A DNA stretch of 64,000 bases, taken from contig CACMIV010000001.1 of NCBI GenBank assembly GCA_902613805.1, forward strand, positions 488,001-552,000, in the 5' to 3' direction. The notes beneath the pieces were generated by a model. The model did no database searches. It saw only the letters and a list, made by a program, of their open reading frames with translations, and had not been told where the DNA came from. Source of the stretch: an uncultured Pelagibacteraceae bacterium. GTDB lineage: Bacteria; Pseudomonadota; Alphaproteobacteria; Pelagibacterales; AG-422-B15. Of the stretch, positions 38,260 to 47,126 are shown piece by piece; position 1 is the stretch's first letter; the number at the start of each line of letters is the position of its first letter. The position numbers and the translations under genes are program-made.

Positions 38260-39204
38260 ATGTCGAATGAAATAAATCCATTTGAAAAGAAAAAAAAAGG
38301 TGTCTTTTTTTTTAAGTCGTCTAATCCATATGAGTTTTATGATCTTTTAAATGGCAAGAACATGGATGATAAACAAGATGTTTGGGGTACACTTATTTTT
38401 CCTGAAAATGCAAAGAAGCCTTGCCCTCTGATCATACCCATTCATGGCAGCGCAGGGTTGAGGGAAGGTCATCACACTCACATGGTTAATTTATTAGACG
38501 CTGGATTTGCTATTTTTAGAATTCATCATTTTGAATCTAGAGGAGTTATCTCAATTGTTGAAAATCAAACTGAGGTTACCCTTGCCTCGATGATTACTGA
38601 TGCCTTTCGTGCATTAACGTTAGTTTCAAAACATCCTGATGTTGATAGTGATAAAATAGGTATCATGGGGTGGAGTCTTGGTGGCAGTACAGCTTTCTAT
38701 GCAGCCTGGCAACCTATTATCGATACGCTTACACAGAATGGTGAAAAGTTTGCTGCACATTTACCTATTTATCCAGGAACATTACTTAAGCCTGAGGATA
38801 ATCGTTGGTCAGATGCTCCAATGCATGTTCTATTTGGAGAAGACGACGACTATACTCCTCTCAGCCTTTGTAAGAAAATGATTGAGTACATGAAGCCAGT
38901 TCGTAGTGTAGATCTTACAACTTATCCAAACGCTCATCATTCGTTTGACTCCATTGACCCTGTTGAATTTATTCCTTATGCCATTAGGCTGAAAGATATG
39001 TTCATTGATTTAAAGATGGATGGACGACAAATTTTTACCGATGAAAACAATAATACTTTTCATTTAGACTCACTTGAAGAAAGAATGCGCCTCTTAAAAG
39101 AAACGCCCGATATCCTTGGAGCTCACGCAGGAGGTAATTGGGCAGCTCGTAAGCAATGTCACAAAGACGCTGTTTCATTCTTTCAAAAACAATTTTTTTC
39201 ATAA
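38260..39204 (+). CDS. Dienelactone hydrolase-family alpha/beta hydrolase
   Basis: A 314-residue alpha/beta hydrolase with an oxyanion segment PIHGSAGLREGH, nucleophile elbow GWSLGGS (Ser near 139), acid segment LFGEDDDYTP and catalytic histidine in YPNAHHSFD. No signal peptide is evident, so it is probably cytosolic. The C-terminal 60 residues extend beyond the core fold. The substrate cannot be told from sequence. It stands alone between amtB and umuD. Confidence 0.8.
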   Translation: MSNEINPFEKKKKGVFFFKSSNPYEFYDLLNGKNMDDKQDVWGTLIFPENAKKPCPLIIPIHGSAGLREGHHTHMVNLLDAGFAIFRIHHFESRGVISIVENQTEVTLASMITDAFRALTLVSKHPDVDSDKIGIMGWSLGGSTAFYAAWQPIIDTLTQNGEKFAAHLPIYPGTLLKPEDNRWSDAPMHVLFGEDDDYTPLSLCKKMIEYMKPVRSVDLTTYPNAHHSFDSIDPVEFIPYAIRLKDMFIDLKMDGRQIFTDENNNTFHLDSLEERMRLLKETPDILGAHAGGNWAARKQCHKDAVSFFQKQFFS

Positions 39205-39221
39205 AAATTTATTGAGCAGTA

Positions 39222-39250
39222 TTGACTCTTAACTCCACTAGTGCAATAAT
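39222..39250 (+). promoter_or_regulatory. Predicted umuDC promoter
   Basis: A -35 TTGACT at 39222-39227 and a -10 AATAAT at 39245-39250 are separated by 17 bp. The predicted transcription start falls inside the SOS box directly downstream, so repressor binding there would block initiation. Confidence 0.65.
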
Positions 39251-39252
39251 TA

Positions 39253-39267
39253 GAACAAAACAAGAAC
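39253..39267 (-). promoter_or_regulatory. SOS box, LexA operator of alphaproteobacterial type
   Basis: GAAC-N7-GAAC at 39253-39267 reads GTTC-N7-GTTC on the other strand, the known alphaproteobacterial LexA motif. It starts 3 bp after the predicted -10 element and lies 18 bp before the umuD ATG, the expected operator position for an SOS gene. Confidence 0.82.
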
Positions 39268-39284
39268 AAAATAGAATTTATCCA

Positions 39285-39683
39285 ATGTTTTTAACATTTT
39301 ATAAAGAAGCAGTAGAATGCGGTTTTCCCTCTCCAGCAAGAGATTTTACAGAGGGGACAATTGACCTAAATGAGGAACTTATTCCGCACCCAAATGCAAC
39401 TTTCATAGTCCGAGCACGCGGTGACTCTATGATTGGTTCAGGTATTTATCCAGGAGACCTTCTCATTGTTGATCGGAGTATTAAGCCTAGAAATAATTCT
39501 ATAATCATAGCAGTTTTAGATGGCGAGCTGAGTGTTAAAATTTTAAAAATAGAAAATAAACAAGTTTGTTTATCATCATCTAACAAGAACTATATTGATG
39601 TTTTAGTCTCTGAAGAAATGGATTTTACCATATGGGGAGTATGCACAAACGTTGTTCATAGTTTAAGTCCAAAGAATAGATAA
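39285..39683 (+). CDS. umuD: UmuD-like self-cleaving polymerase V subunit
   Basis: I choose ATG 39285 (132 residues) because the longer TTG frame from 39222 would run through the promoter and SOS box. The autocleavage site is C-G in AVECGFPSPARDF. The catalytic serine is in ARGDSMIGSGI and the lysine in ELSVKILKI, as in UmuD and LexA. RecA-stimulated self-cleavage yields UmuD', which joins UmuC as translesion polymerase V. It lies 3 bp upstream of umuC. Confidence 0.92.
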   Translation: MFLTFYKEAVECGFPSPARDFTEGTIDLNEELIPHPNATFIVRARGDSMIGSGIYPGDLLIVDRSIKPRNNSIIIAVLDGELSVKILKIENKQVCLSSSNKNYIDVLVSEEMDFTIWGVCTNVVHSLSPKNR

Positions 39684-39686
39684 TTA

Positions 39687-40949
39687 ATGAGAGAGAAAGT
39701 TTTTGCACTAATCGATTGCAATGCGTTTTATGTTTCATGTGAACGCGTTTTTAATCCAAAACTTAATAACAGACCAGTTGTAGCTTTATCAAATAATGAT
39801 GGTTGTATAATATCACGTTCCAAAGAAGCAAAGGCTCTTGGAATAAAAATGGGTGTTCCACTTTTTAAGGTGAAAGATATTGTAGAAAAAGAAAAGGTGG
39901 TTGTATTTTCTTCAAACTATACATTGTATGCAGATATGTCACGTCGGGTAATGAATATTATTTCCAGTTCTTCACCTTATACAGAAATATATTCGATTGA
40001 TGAAGCATTCGTAGAGTTGAGCAGTTTACCAATTGACTATGAGTCTTATGCCCATCAACTAAGACAAACTATTTTACAGCATACAGGAATTCCAGTCAGC
40101 ATAGGTATTGCCTCAACAAAAACCCTTGCAAAGGTTGCAAACCACAAGGCTAAAAAAGATGACTCTTTGAACGGTGTATGTTCACTTGTGAATTATAATA
40201 ATATTGACCGAATACTTGAACTAACTGAAGTGGGTGATGTATGGGGAGTAGGAAGACGTTTATCAAAAAAATTAATTAACCATGGAATACATAATGCAAA
40301 ACTACTAAAGAATTGCAGTGACTCATGGATAAGAAAAATGATGAGCGTTAATGGTTTGAAAACAATTACAGAGTTAAGAGGGATTTCTTGTATTCCCCTT
40401 GAAGAATACTCAATGACAAGAAAAAGCTGCTGTACCACGAGATCATTTGGAAAACTTCTAACAAATTTAGAAGACATAGAGCAAGCTGTCACAACTTTTG
40501 CGCGAAGAGCTGCTGAGCGTATACGCTCTGAAAGCCTTGCAGCGTCGTGCGTTTCAGTCTTTGTAAGAACTAATCCTTTTGACAAAAAGAGTGCTTATTA
40601 TTCAAACGGGGCATCAAGAACGCTTTCTCATCCAACGCACGATAGTATAACAATTATTGAAACAGCTTTATTACTTACAAAGAGAATTTTTAAAAATAAC
40701 TATCAGTATAAAAAAGCAGGTGTGCTTCTTAGTGGTTTATGTGATGATTCAGAAATTCAGGAGACGCTATTTGAAAAAAATTATAATCAAAATTCTGATC
40801 TTATGTCAGCAATCGATGCAATTAACTATCGTTACGGCCGGGACACACTTCAGATGGCATCAGAATGTAAAGTTGGCAATTGGAAACAAAAAAGAGAAAA
40901 CTGCACAAGAAACTATACAACACAGATTGATAGATTACTCTTAGTTTAA
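39687..40949 (+). CDS. umuC: Y-family DNA polymerase V catalytic subunit UmuC
   Basis: A 420-residue Y-family polymerase. The palm motifs are FALIDCNAFYVSCERVF and IYSIDEAFVELSS, and the fingers have NNDGCIISRSKEAKALGI. A helix-hairpin-helix region (GDVWGVGRRLSKKL) and the little-finger domain complete it. It performs error-prone synthesis across lesions when partnered with UmuD'. It forms one SOS operon with umuD. Its last 9 bp overlap the convergent hydrolase gene. Confidence 0.95.
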   Translation: MREKVFALIDCNAFYVSCERVFNPKLNNRPVVALSNNDGCIISRSKEAKALGIKMGVPLFKVKDIVEKEKVVVFSSNYTLYADMSRRVMNIISSSSPYTEIYSIDEAFVELSSLPIDYESYAHQLRQTILQHTGIPVSIGIASTKTLAKVANHKAKKDDSLNGVCSLVNYNNIDRILELTEVGDVWGVGRRLSKKLINHGIHNAKLLKNCSDSWIRKMMSVNGLKTITELRGISCIPLEEYSMTRKSCCTTRSFGKLLTNLEDIEQAVTTFARRAAERIRSESLAASCVSVFVRTNPFDKKSAYYSNGASRTLSHPTHDSITIIETALLLTKRIFKNNYQYKKAGVLLSGLCDDSEIQETLFEKNYNQNSDLMSAIDAINYRYGRDTLQMASECKVGNWKQKRENCTRNYTTQIDRLLLV

Positions 40950-41891
40950 ATTTTTATTAAGGAAGCTAGTAAATATATTATTAAGTTCATCAACAATAAA
41001 TCCGCCACCACCGTGACCACCGGTAAAAACAAAACTTTCAGCTCTCGGAATTAAGCTTAAAACCTGTTGAACAGTTTTTGGATCAATTTCATCATCATCA
41101 CTTGCATAGGCTATATGAATAGGAATATCGGATTGTGAGAATTTTTTATAATCAGGAATAAAGTTTGTATTTGCAATATTACGTATTGAAGAAAGTAATG
41201 ATTGTTCTGTTCCAGGTAGTGTAAGCTGTGCAATGTACCTGTCAATTAAATCTCTCTGTTCAGGATTATTGGTTACCCATTGTTCAGCTCTATTTTTTGA
41301 AAAAGGAATTCCAAAAACTCTTAAAACAAAATTTCCTAAGACTGGAGTTTTTAACGCACTAAGTATTTTGCTGTTACTGTTTACTAAAGGAACTTGTAAA
41401 CCAATAGCAGATACTTGATTTGGATATTTGTTAGCGTAACTAATTGCAATTGGGGCTCCCATGGACGAACCATGTAAAATAGATTTCTTTATTTCTAAAT
41501 AACTTAACAATTCATTAAGTTGATCTAGATAAAATTCCATGTTGTAATCAGCAACAGGTCTGTCAGAGTAACCTCTTCCGTATTGATCATAACAGATTAC
41601 TCTATAGCCTTTTAGACTTAATCCCTCACAGAAACCAACATATCCTTCTGAAGGCAAAGTTGCGCCATGAATAATAATTATTGCAGGATCATTTTTATTT
41701 CCATAATCCTTATAGGCTGTTTGTCCTTTAGAAAGATTGGCAAAATTATAGTCAGATTTTTCCTGATAGGATTTTAAGTCTCCTTTTTCAAAGCTGCTAA
41801 ATGCATAAATAACTGTGAGAACAACTATAATAAGTAGAAGTATAAAAAATGTGCTTGTAAATATACTTTGGAAAATGGTCATTTTTATCAA
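40941..41891 (-). CDS. Membrane-anchored alpha/beta hydrolase
   Basis: A 316-residue hydrolase with an N-terminal membrane helix (about residues 10-31). The fold has IIIHGATLPSEGY, YDQYGRGYSDRP, nucleophile elbow HGSSMGAP (S143), acid segment ASDDDEIDP and catalytic histidine in GGHGGGG. This is a typical epoxide-hydrolase/esterase-like set. The catalytic domain probably faces the periplasm. The reaction is unknown. It is divergent from livK. Confidence 0.78.
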   Translation of the reverse strand: MIKMTIFQSIFTSTFFILLLIIVVLTVIYAFSSFEKGDLKSYQEKSDYNFANLSKGQTAYKDYGNKNDPAIIIIHGATLPSEGYVGFCEGLSLKGYRVICYDQYGRGYSDRPVADYNMEFYLDQLNELLSYLEIKKSILHGSSMGAPIAISYANKYPNQVSAIGLQVPLVNSNSKILSALKTPVLGNFVLRVFGIPFSKNRAEQWVTNNPEQRDLIDRYIAQLTLPGTEQSLLSSIRNIANTNFIPDYKKFSQSDIPIHIAYASDDDEIDPKTVQQVLSLIPRAESFVFTGGHGGGGFIVDELNNIFTSFLNKNLN

Positions 41892-41954
41892 CTATAATAA
41901 CTTAATTAATAAAATCAAAGTTGATCCGTATTGGCTGATTTGCTAGCATATAGG

Positions 41955-41968
41955 CCAATTAAAATTGG
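41955..41968 (+). promoter_or_regulatory. Small palindrome in livK leader, overlapping its ribosome site
   Basis: CCAATT-AA-AATTGG (41955-41968) is a perfect 6-bp inverted repeat. Its 3' end shares bases with GGAG at 41967-41970, the likely ribosome site of the gene starting at 41978. It could be a repressor site or a weak hairpin that influences translation. Confidence 0.3.
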
Positions 41969-41977
41969 AGATTATTA

Positions 41978-43192
41978 ATGAAAAATACGATATTCAGTTT
42001 AATCGCAGGGGTGTTGGTCTTAGGACTGTTCTATGGTTGTGATAGACAGTCAGATCAAGCATCTACTGATGAAATAAAAATCGGAGTAATTCTTGGATTT
42101 ACAGGTCCAATTGAATCACTCACACCAACAATGGCCAGTTCAGCTGAACTTGCGATGAAAGAGGCTAGTGACTCTGGATTGCTTTTAGGCGGAGCAACAG
42201 TAAGTTCTGTTCGTGCTGACTCAACATGTGTTGATGCTGGTGCGGCAACTTCAGCGGCTGAAAGACTAGTAACATCAGATAATGTTGCAGCAATAATGGG
42301 AGCGGATTGCTCTGGAGTTACAACTGCAATTGCAAATAATGTAGCAGTGCCTAATGGGGTAACAATAATTTCTCCATCAGCTACTTCACCGGCATTAACG
42401 GACATTGATGATAAAGGTTACTTCTTTAGAACTGCACCATCAGATGCAAGACAAGGGCAAGTACTAGCTCAAGTAGTTATGGATAGAGGTATCAACGAAG
42501 TTGCTGTTACTTATACTAATAATGACTACGGTAAAGGACTGTCCGATAGTTTTGTAAATGCATTTAAAGCAATGGGTGGATCTGTTACTACCGAAGTACC
42601 TCATGAAGATGGCAAAGGTGATTACTCAGCAGAAGTATCAACACTATCAGCTTCAGGCGCTTCAGAAGTTGCTGTTCTTGGTTATGTAGACCAAGGTGGT
42701 CGAGGAATCATTCAGAACTCAATGGAAACTGGAGCATTTTCAAGATTTATTCTTGCCGATGGAATGATTGGTGACAGTCTGATTGAAAATGTAGATGGTG
42801 ATTTGACAGGAACTTTTGGAACTTTACCAGGATCTGAGTCAGAAGGAGCAAACATGTTTAAATCAATTGCATCTTCAAACGGCATCCCAGGTGATGGACC
42901 ATTCGAACCAGAGTCGTACGATGCAGCTGCTCTAATATTGCTTGCAATACAAGCAGGTAATTCTGCGGATAGATCTTCAATTGCTCAAAATGTAATGGGA
43001 GTTGCAAACGCTCCTGGAACAGAAATTTTTCCAGGTGAATTAGGTAAAGCATTGCAAATCTTAAATGATGGAGGCCAAGTTAACTATCAAGGTGCAACAA
43101 ATGTTGAGTTCTCTGATGTTGGTGAAGCTTCTGGTTCTTATAAAGAGCTTGAAATAGGTAACGGTAAATTTAATACAGTTACAGTTCGTTAA
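41978..43192 (+). CDS. livK: Branched-chain amino acid-type ABC transporter substrate-binding protein (LivK-like)
   Basis: A 404-residue periplasmic-binding-protein type I (Leu/Ile/Val-binding) protein with a signal ending at a possible lipid-anchored cysteine (LFYGC, residue 21). The domain begins DEIKIGVILGFTGPIESLTP and contains IMGADCSGVTTAIANN and ISPSATSPALTD, typical of this fold. It is convergent with livGFHM rather than in the same operon, and a strong two-way terminator separates them. The real ligand may be another amino acid, amide or amine. Confidence 0.88.
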   Translation: MKNTIFSLIAGVLVLGLFYGCDRQSDQASTDEIKIGVILGFTGPIESLTPTMASSAELAMKEASDSGLLLGGATVSSVRADSTCVDAGAATSAAERLVTSDNVAAIMGADCSGVTTAIANNVAVPNGVTIISPSATSPALTDIDDKGYFFRTAPSDARQGQVLAQVVMDRGINEVAVTYTNNDYGKGLSDSFVNAFKAMGGSVTTEVPHEDGKGDYSAEVSTLSASGASEVAVLGYVDQGGRGIIQNSMETGAFSRFILADGMIGDSLIENVDGDLTGTFGTLPGSESEGANMFKSIASSNGIPGDGPFEPESYDAAALILLAIQAGNSADRSSIAQNVMGVANAPGTEIFPGELGKALQILNDGGQVNYQGATNVEFSDVGEASGSYKELEIGNGKFNTVTVR

Positions 43193-43212
43193 GATCTTAA
43201 CATTTTAATTAG

Positions 43213-43240
43213 TAGGGGCCATTTCGGCCCCTATTTTTTT
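43213..43240. terminator. Bidirectional hairpin terminator between livK and livM
   Basis: TAGGGGCC (43213-43220) pairs with GGCCCCTA (43226-43233) around the 5-nt loop ATTTC, followed by a T-run to 43240. The livM stop codon lies in the right arm. It terminates livK. For livM, the antisense side lacks a comparably long T-run. Confidence 0.85.
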
Positions 43241-44601
43241 TGGATTTTCTCAGGTATTACCCCTCTTGGCATAAACCTCAGCGCCAATAAAAGTAATAAC
43301 CCCATTATAAATAATCTAAGATGTGCCGCGCTTCCCAGCAGATGCATCCTAAGAGGATTTTCGTATTCGAGCCCTCCAGCCAACATGTTCATAAAACCAA
43401 TTGACAATGGTTCTGCTTCTATCCAAATAAACCAAATAAAGAAACCGCCAAAAATTGAACCCAAGTTATTGCCCGATCCACCGATTATAACCATTAACCA
43501 GATAATAAATGTAAATCTTAATGGACGATAAGACCCAGGTGTAAATTGGCCATCTAAGGTAGTGAGCATCGCTCCCGCTATACCAATTATAGCTGAACCA
43601 ATTATAAAAATTTGTAAATGTTGTGCAAAAATATTCTTACCCATTGCACTAGCCGCTTCTTCATTATCTCTTATGGCTCTTAACATTCTTCCCCAAGGGG
43701 AGTTTAAAGCGAGTTGACTTAGATAGAAGATTAACAAAAGAACAGAAAAAAATAGTCCCGCATAACAAAGTTTTACAAATATTCCTGAACTATCAATAAC
43801 AAGATCATTCAGCAGATCTTGTCTCGATGAAAGAGATTGCATTGCTTCTAGTTTTGAAAAGTTTAATCTCTCAACTAGATTAAGGAACCATTCAGATTGC
43901 TGAAGTTCAATTTCATATGGAACAGGTCTATCTAGACCTGAAACATTTTTAACTCCTCGAGATAACCAATCTTCATGTTTAACTACTGCTATTACAATCT
44001 CTGAAATTCCTAGAGTTGCGATAGCTAAATAGTCTGACCGTAATCGGAGAGTAATTTTTCCTATTACCCATGCAATAAGTCCGGCGACTACCGCAGCAAT
44101 CAGCCAAGAGAAAATAATTGGTAAACCCAAACCTCCGAGAAAACCTGTTTTAGCTGGATTAATCGATTCGATAATATCTATTGAAGGTCCATAAAAATTA
44201 TTAATACCAATTAAACCAAAAACAATTATTAAGATGATAAGAGTGTTTCTTATTTGTTTATTTTCAATATTCCTGAATACAAACAAGAGCGCAGTGATTG
44301 ATAATACAAAAATTATTGCACTAATTACAATTCCTACACCCGCTTTATCCCATGCTTCATAAATTGGATCGTGTGAAACTAATACCGCTGTCAAACCTCC
44401 AAGCGCAGTAAAACCCATTACCCCTGCATTAAACAAACCCCCGTATCCCCATTGCAAATTGACTCCAATCGCCATGATTGAAGAAATAATACAAAGATTA
44501 ATAACACTTAGAGATACAGACCATGACTGAGTAAAGCCCACAGTTGCAAGTAAAATCCCCATTATAATGAAAGCAATTGGAGCCCTTAATTCATCATTCA
44601 T
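43231..44601 (-). CDS. livM: Branched-chain amino acid-type ABC permease LivM
   Basis: A 456-residue permease with ten or more helices, including the SLSVINLCIISSIMAIGVNLQWGYGGLFNAG start, the LRLRSDYLAIATLGISEIV segment and the coupling-helix region LRAIRDNEEAASAMGKN. It is longer than many LivM proteins owing to an insert around residues 215-270. With LivH it forms the membrane channel of an amino-acid-type importer. It overlaps livH by 4 bp. Confidence 0.9.
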   Translation of the reverse strand: MNDELRAPIAFIIMGILLATVGFTQSWSVSLSVINLCIISSIMAIGVNLQWGYGGLFNAGVMGFTALGGLTAVLVSHDPIYEAWDKAGVGIVISAIIFVLSITALLFVFRNIENKQIRNTLIILIIVFGLIGINNFYGPSIDIIESINPAKTGFLGGLGLPIIFSWLIAAVVAGLIAWVIGKITLRLRSDYLAIATLGISEIVIAVVKHEDWLSRGVKNVSGLDRPVPYEIELQQSEWFLNLVERLNFSKLEAMQSLSSRQDLLNDLVIDSSGIFVKLCYAGLFFSVLLLIFYLSQLALNSPWGRMLRAIRDNEEAASAMGKNIFAQHLQIFIIGSAIIGIAGAMLTTLDGQFTPGSYRPLRFTFIIWLMVIIGGSGNNLGSIFGGFFIWFIWIEAEPLSIGFMNMLAGGLEYENPLRMHLLGSAAHLRLFIMGLLLLLALRFMPRGVIPEKIQKK

Positions 44602-45617
44602 ATTATTTTACCTCTTACAATTCCTGTTGGTCTGACAATCAGCACAATCACTAAAATAATGAAAGAAATGGCAAATTTATAATCTGTTGAGAGAACTTGC
44701 ATCAATCCTGAAGGCTCCAAACTTTCTGGCAGAAGATACACAAAGAATTTCTTGTAAGCATAGGTTAATGTAATTTCAGAGAACGCAATAACATAACCCC
44801 CAATTACTGCACCTATTGGTGATCCGATTCCACCTACAATGGCAGCTGCAAACATTGGTAATAGCAAATTAAAATATGTAAATGGTTTAAAACTTTTATC
44901 TAGCCCATAGAGAACCCCAGCAGTAGTAATCAAAATTGAAGATATAATCCAAGTAACAATCACTATTTTTTCAGGATTAATTCCTGATAATAGTGCCAGG
45001 TCTTCATTATTTGAGTACGCTCTCATTGATTTGCCCAGTTTAGTCTTCTGTAAGAAATAGAATAAGCTTATCATTGCAACCAGAGCAACAATGACTGTAA
45101 TTAATTGAGTTGATTTGATTGTTAATCCTTCTGCTAATCCAAAGTAATTTTTAAAATCCAGTGCATGTACTATATACTTTTCACCATCAAAAAACTTTCT
45201 ATCATTTGGTCCTATAATAAATCTAACTACTGCCTGCAGAATAAACATAACTCCTACGGAAACGATCATGAGCACTATAGGTTGACTTTTTTGTTTACGA
45301 TAAAAACTGTAAACTGATCGATCAATTAAAAGACAAAACAAAGCTGTTACTATAATAGCAAACGGTAGAGCAAGTAATGCGGTAGGAAGAATTCCAGCAC
45401 TTATTCCTGCGCTCTGAAATAACCATGTAAATAAAATTGTTGCCATCGTTCCAAATGACATCCAATCAGCCTGAGCAAAATTTGAAAATCTTAGTACACC
45501 ATAAATAATTGTTAAACTTAATGTAGCCAATGCAAGTTGACTTCCATATGACAAAGCTGGGACAATTACAAAATTTGCCAACAGGACCATTGCATTAATA
45601 AATTCAAAGTTTTCCAA
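44598..45617 (-). CDS. livH: Branched-chain amino acid-type ABC permease LivH
   Basis: A 339-residue permease with about eight helices. The LATLSLTIIYGVLRFSNFAQADWM region, the coupling motif MRAYSNNEDLALLSGIN and the LLPMFAAAIVGGIGSPIGAVIGG block are characteristic. It pairs with LivM. It is placed between livF (1 bp upstream) and livM (4-bp overlap), so translation is coupled. Confidence 0.92.
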   Translation of the reverse strand: MENFEFINAMVLLANFVIVPALSYGSQLALATLSLTIIYGVLRFSNFAQADWMSFGTMATILFTWLFQSAGISAGILPTALLALPFAIIVTALFCLLIDRSVYSFYRKQKSQPIVLMIVSVGVMFILQAVVRFIIGPNDRKFFDGEKYIVHALDFKNYFGLAEGLTIKSTQLITVIVALVAMISLFYFLQKTKLGKSMRAYSNNEDLALLSGINPEKIVIVTWIISSILITTAGVLYGLDKSFKPFTYFNLLLPMFAAAIVGGIGSPIGAVIGGYVIAFSEITLTYAYKKFFVYLLPESLEPSGLMQVLSTDYKFAISFIILVIVLIVRPTGIVRGKII

Positions 45618-45618
45618 C

Positions 45619-46326
45619 TTATCCTCCCAAAAAACTCTTTCTTACTTCTTGATTATTTAATAGCTCTTGTCCCTCACCACTAAATTTGTTCTCTCCCCCG
45701 ACCAAAACATAAGCAAAATCTGCAATATTTAATGCTTGTTTAGCATTTTGCTCGACGATCACAATTGCAACTCCTGAGTTCTTAATAGTTATAATTCTCT
45801 CAAAAATTTCCTTCATGACTATTGGTGAAACACCTGCTGTTGGCTCATCGAGCATGAGAACCTTAGGTCTTGTCATTAATGCTCGACTAACTGCAACTTG
45901 TTGTCTTTGCCCACCAGATAATTCACCTGCAAGCTGATTTCTCTTGTCTTTCATTGCTGGAAATAAGTTGTAAATTTCCTCAATTGTTTCTCTAACATTA
46001 TCCTCTCTGAGAAATGCACCTATTTCTAAATTTTCTTCAACTGTAAGCTCACTAAAAATGTTCATTGTCTGTGGTACAAAGGCAATACCAGCCGCAACTC
46101 GATCTTGAGGTGTTAATTTTGAAATATCTAAGCCATCTAATTTCAAACTACCCTCTTTTAGAGAAATCATGCCAAGCATTGCTTTCATGGCAGTTGACTT
46201 ACCTGCACCATTTGGACCTACGATTACAACTATTTGATTTCTATCTACTTCAATATCACAACCATGAATAATGTCTTCACCGCCGTATCCACCTGTCATA
46301 TTTGTGCAACTTAAGAACTTATTCAT
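45619..46326 (-). CDS. livF: Branched-chain amino acid-type ABC ATPase LivF
   Basis: A 235-residue ATPase with Walker A VGPNGAGKST at 36-45, signature LSGGQRQQVA, and Walker B VLMLDEPTAGVSP. The short FVPQTMNIFSELTVEENLEIGA Q-loop region is of the LivF subtype. It powers transport with LivG. It overlaps livG by 4 bp and is followed by livH after 1 bp. Confidence 0.92.
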   Translation of the reverse strand: MNKFLSCTNMTGGYGGEDIIHGCDIEVDRNQIVVIVGPNGAGKSTAMKAMLGMISLKEGSLKLDGLDISKLTPQDRVAAGIAFVPQTMNIFSELTVEENLEIGAFLREDNVRETIEEIYNLFPAMKDKRNQLAGELSGGQRQQVAVSRALMTRPKVLMLDEPTAGVSPIVMKEIFERIITIKNSGVAIVIVEQNAKQALNIADFAYVLVGGENKFSGEGQELLNNQEVRKSFLGG

Positions 46327-47087
46327 TGATTATCATCTCTACCCAAATAGGCTTCTATTACTTTTTCATTTTTTTTTATTTCTTCAATATTACCTTCAAC
46401 GAGAACCGACCCTTCAGTCATTACAATTACTTTATCGCAGAGTTGACTTAAAAAATTCATATCATGCTCAATCATAAAAAACGTATAATTTTTTTCAGTG
46501 TTTAATTTTTTAATTGTATCTACAATATCATTTAATAAAGTTCTATTAACACCTGCACCAACTTCATCCAATAACACAATCTTTGCATCAACCATCATAG
46601 TACGACCAAGTTCTAGTAATTTTTTTTGTCCACCCGATAAATTACCAGCTAATTCAAAAGTCAAATGCTCTAGTTTTAGAAAATTAATAACTTCAATTGC
46701 TTTCTCTCTAATAATCGACTCTTCTTCCTCAATAATTTTTCTTTTAAACCATGTATTAAGTATTCTTTCACCTGATTGAGATCCTGGAACAACCATTAAA
46801 TTTTCAAGCACAGTCATGTTTGAGAATTCATGTGCTAATTGAAAAGTTCTTAATACTCCTTCATCAAATAGCTCATGTGATTGAAGTCCTGTGATATTTT
46901 TTTTATCTAAAAATACAGTTCCGTTTGTTGGTGCAATATTGCCTGCTATGATATTAAAAAGAGTAGTTTTGCCGGCTCCATTTGGTCCGATTAAGCCAGT
47001 AATTTTTCCTTTTTCAACTTCCATAGATGCATTATTTACTGCCTTAATGCCCCCAAAATTTACTGATAATTGATTAATGCTTAACAT
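46323..47087 (-). CDS. livG: Branched-chain amino acid-type ABC ATPase LivG
   Basis: A 254-residue ATPase with Walker A GPNGAGKT at 34-41, signature LSGGQKKLLELGR and Walker B IVLLDEVGAGVN. The RTFQLAHEFSNMTVLENLMV segment is the LivG Q-loop form. It is the first liv gene in the minus-strand unit livG-livF-livH-livM. The EamA gene ends 39 bp upstream and could be part of the same transcript. Confidence 0.92.
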   Translation of the reverse strand: MLSINQLSVNFGGIKAVNNASMEVEKGKITGLIGPNGAGKTTLFNIIAGNIAPTNGTVFLDKKNITGLQSHELFDEGVLRTFQLAHEFSNMTVLENLMVVPGSQSGERILNTWFKRKIIEEEESIIREKAIEVINFLKLEHLTFELAGNLSGGQKKLLELGRTMMVDAKIVLLDEVGAGVNRTLLNDIVDTIKKLNTEKNYTFFMIEHDMNFLSQLCDKVIVMTEGSVLVEGNIEEIKKNEKVIEAYLGRDDNQ

Positions 47088-47126
47088 TTAAAACTATTAA
47101 ATTTCCTTTACTTAAATCTTCTGTAC

